In this document: positions 63,971 through 64,000 of the stretch, in pieces
Layout of the letters: every line of letters starts with the position of its first letter
How positions within the stretch are numbered: the stretch's first letter is position 1
Assembly (NCBI RefSeq): GCF_002902905.1
Contig: NZ_CP026124.1
Location: 5,146,001 to 5,210,000, forward strand
Reading direction: 5' to 3'
Origin: Achromobacter sp. AONIH1
GTDB taxonomy: Bacteria > Pseudomonadota > Gammaproteobacteria > Burkholderiales > Burkholderiaceae_B
Length of the DNA stretch: 64,000 nt
The notes under the pieces: model-generated
Told to the model about the DNA's origin: nothing
The model's input: only the letters and a program-made list of their open reading frames with translations
Databases searched by the model: none
Made by a program: the position numbers and the translations under genes

Positions 63971-64000
63971 ATGAGCACCCTTTTCGATTCCGTCGAACTC
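63971..64000 (+). CDS. Aromatic/aspartate aminotransferase, first ten codons
   Basis: [10 protein letters not shown] at the right edge matches the common N-terminus of betaproteobacterial aromatic amino-acid aminotransferases (TyrB-like), which are often divergent from uvrB. The rest lies outside the window, so this is recognition from ten residues and context. Confidence 0.6.
   Translation, partial: MSTLFDSVEL

Overview
The window is dense, high-GC, gram-negative chromosomal DNA. Gene content and order point to a betaproteobacterium of the Alcaligenaceae, Bordetella or Achromobacter-like. The supporting features are a complete iscRSU-A-hscBA-fdx-iscX operon, prfB with its programmed frameshift upstream of lysS, uvrB beside an aromatic aminotransferase start, lolC/lolD, branched-chain-type ABC transporters with CoA ligases, and short GC-rich dispersed repeats. 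This assignment is inference; no rRNA or tRNA gene is visible.

Layout. 1-9.8 kb is an accessory catabolic block: a GMC oxidoreductase cut by the left edge, a LysR regulator, then a + strand operon (SDR, StyA-like flavoprotein monooxygenase, flavin reductase, cyclase-family hydrolase, CrtI-like FAD oxidoreductase, outer-membrane channel) and an opposing AraC regulator. The monooxygenase, reductase, SDR and hydrolase combination resembles indole-degradation clusters. The same two-unit operator, GCA-N5-CGG[A/C]TA repeated every 20 bp, lies upstream of both the operon and the AraC gene, which ties the regulator to the operon. 9.8-17 kb holds comEC, an FMN-dependent 2-hydroxyacid dehydrogenase, thiM and a lipoprotein nucleotidase (cpdB-like).

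17-27.5 kb is an iron island. A TonB-dependent catecholate-type receptor, a periplasmic binding protein, two permeases and an ATPase form one operon behind a good Fur box. A two-component system follows, then a second receptor of the same type. 27.6-38.9 kb is mostly housekeeping: tatD, lolD, lolC, a conserved protein overlapping recJ, an MFS transporter, prfB, an SDR, lysS and a small membrane protein. 38.9-42.7 kb pairs a GntR/MocR-type PLP regulator with a YdeP-like molybdopterin oxidoreductase.

42.8-52.5 kb is an acyl-CoA module: livGHMKF-type transporter, acyl-CoA ligase, thiolase and TetR regulator on the - strand, with a divergent enoyl-CoA hydratase. A TetR-like palindrome lies in the shared promoter region. 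52.6-54.8 kb has a ParD/ParE-like toxin-antitoxin pair, a DUF4399 exported protein and an unusual double-domain methylglyoxal-synthase-like protein. 55-60.8 kb is the isc operon on the - strand, with two tandem IscR boxes at its promoter and an intrinsic terminator at its end. The window closes with a low-molecular-weight tyrosine phosphatase, uvrB with a long N-terminal extension, and the first ten codons of an aromatic aminotransferase.

The best candidates for something undescribed are the extended indole-like operon with its shared AraC operator and unexplained CrtI-like enzyme, and the double methylglyoxal-synthase-like protein.
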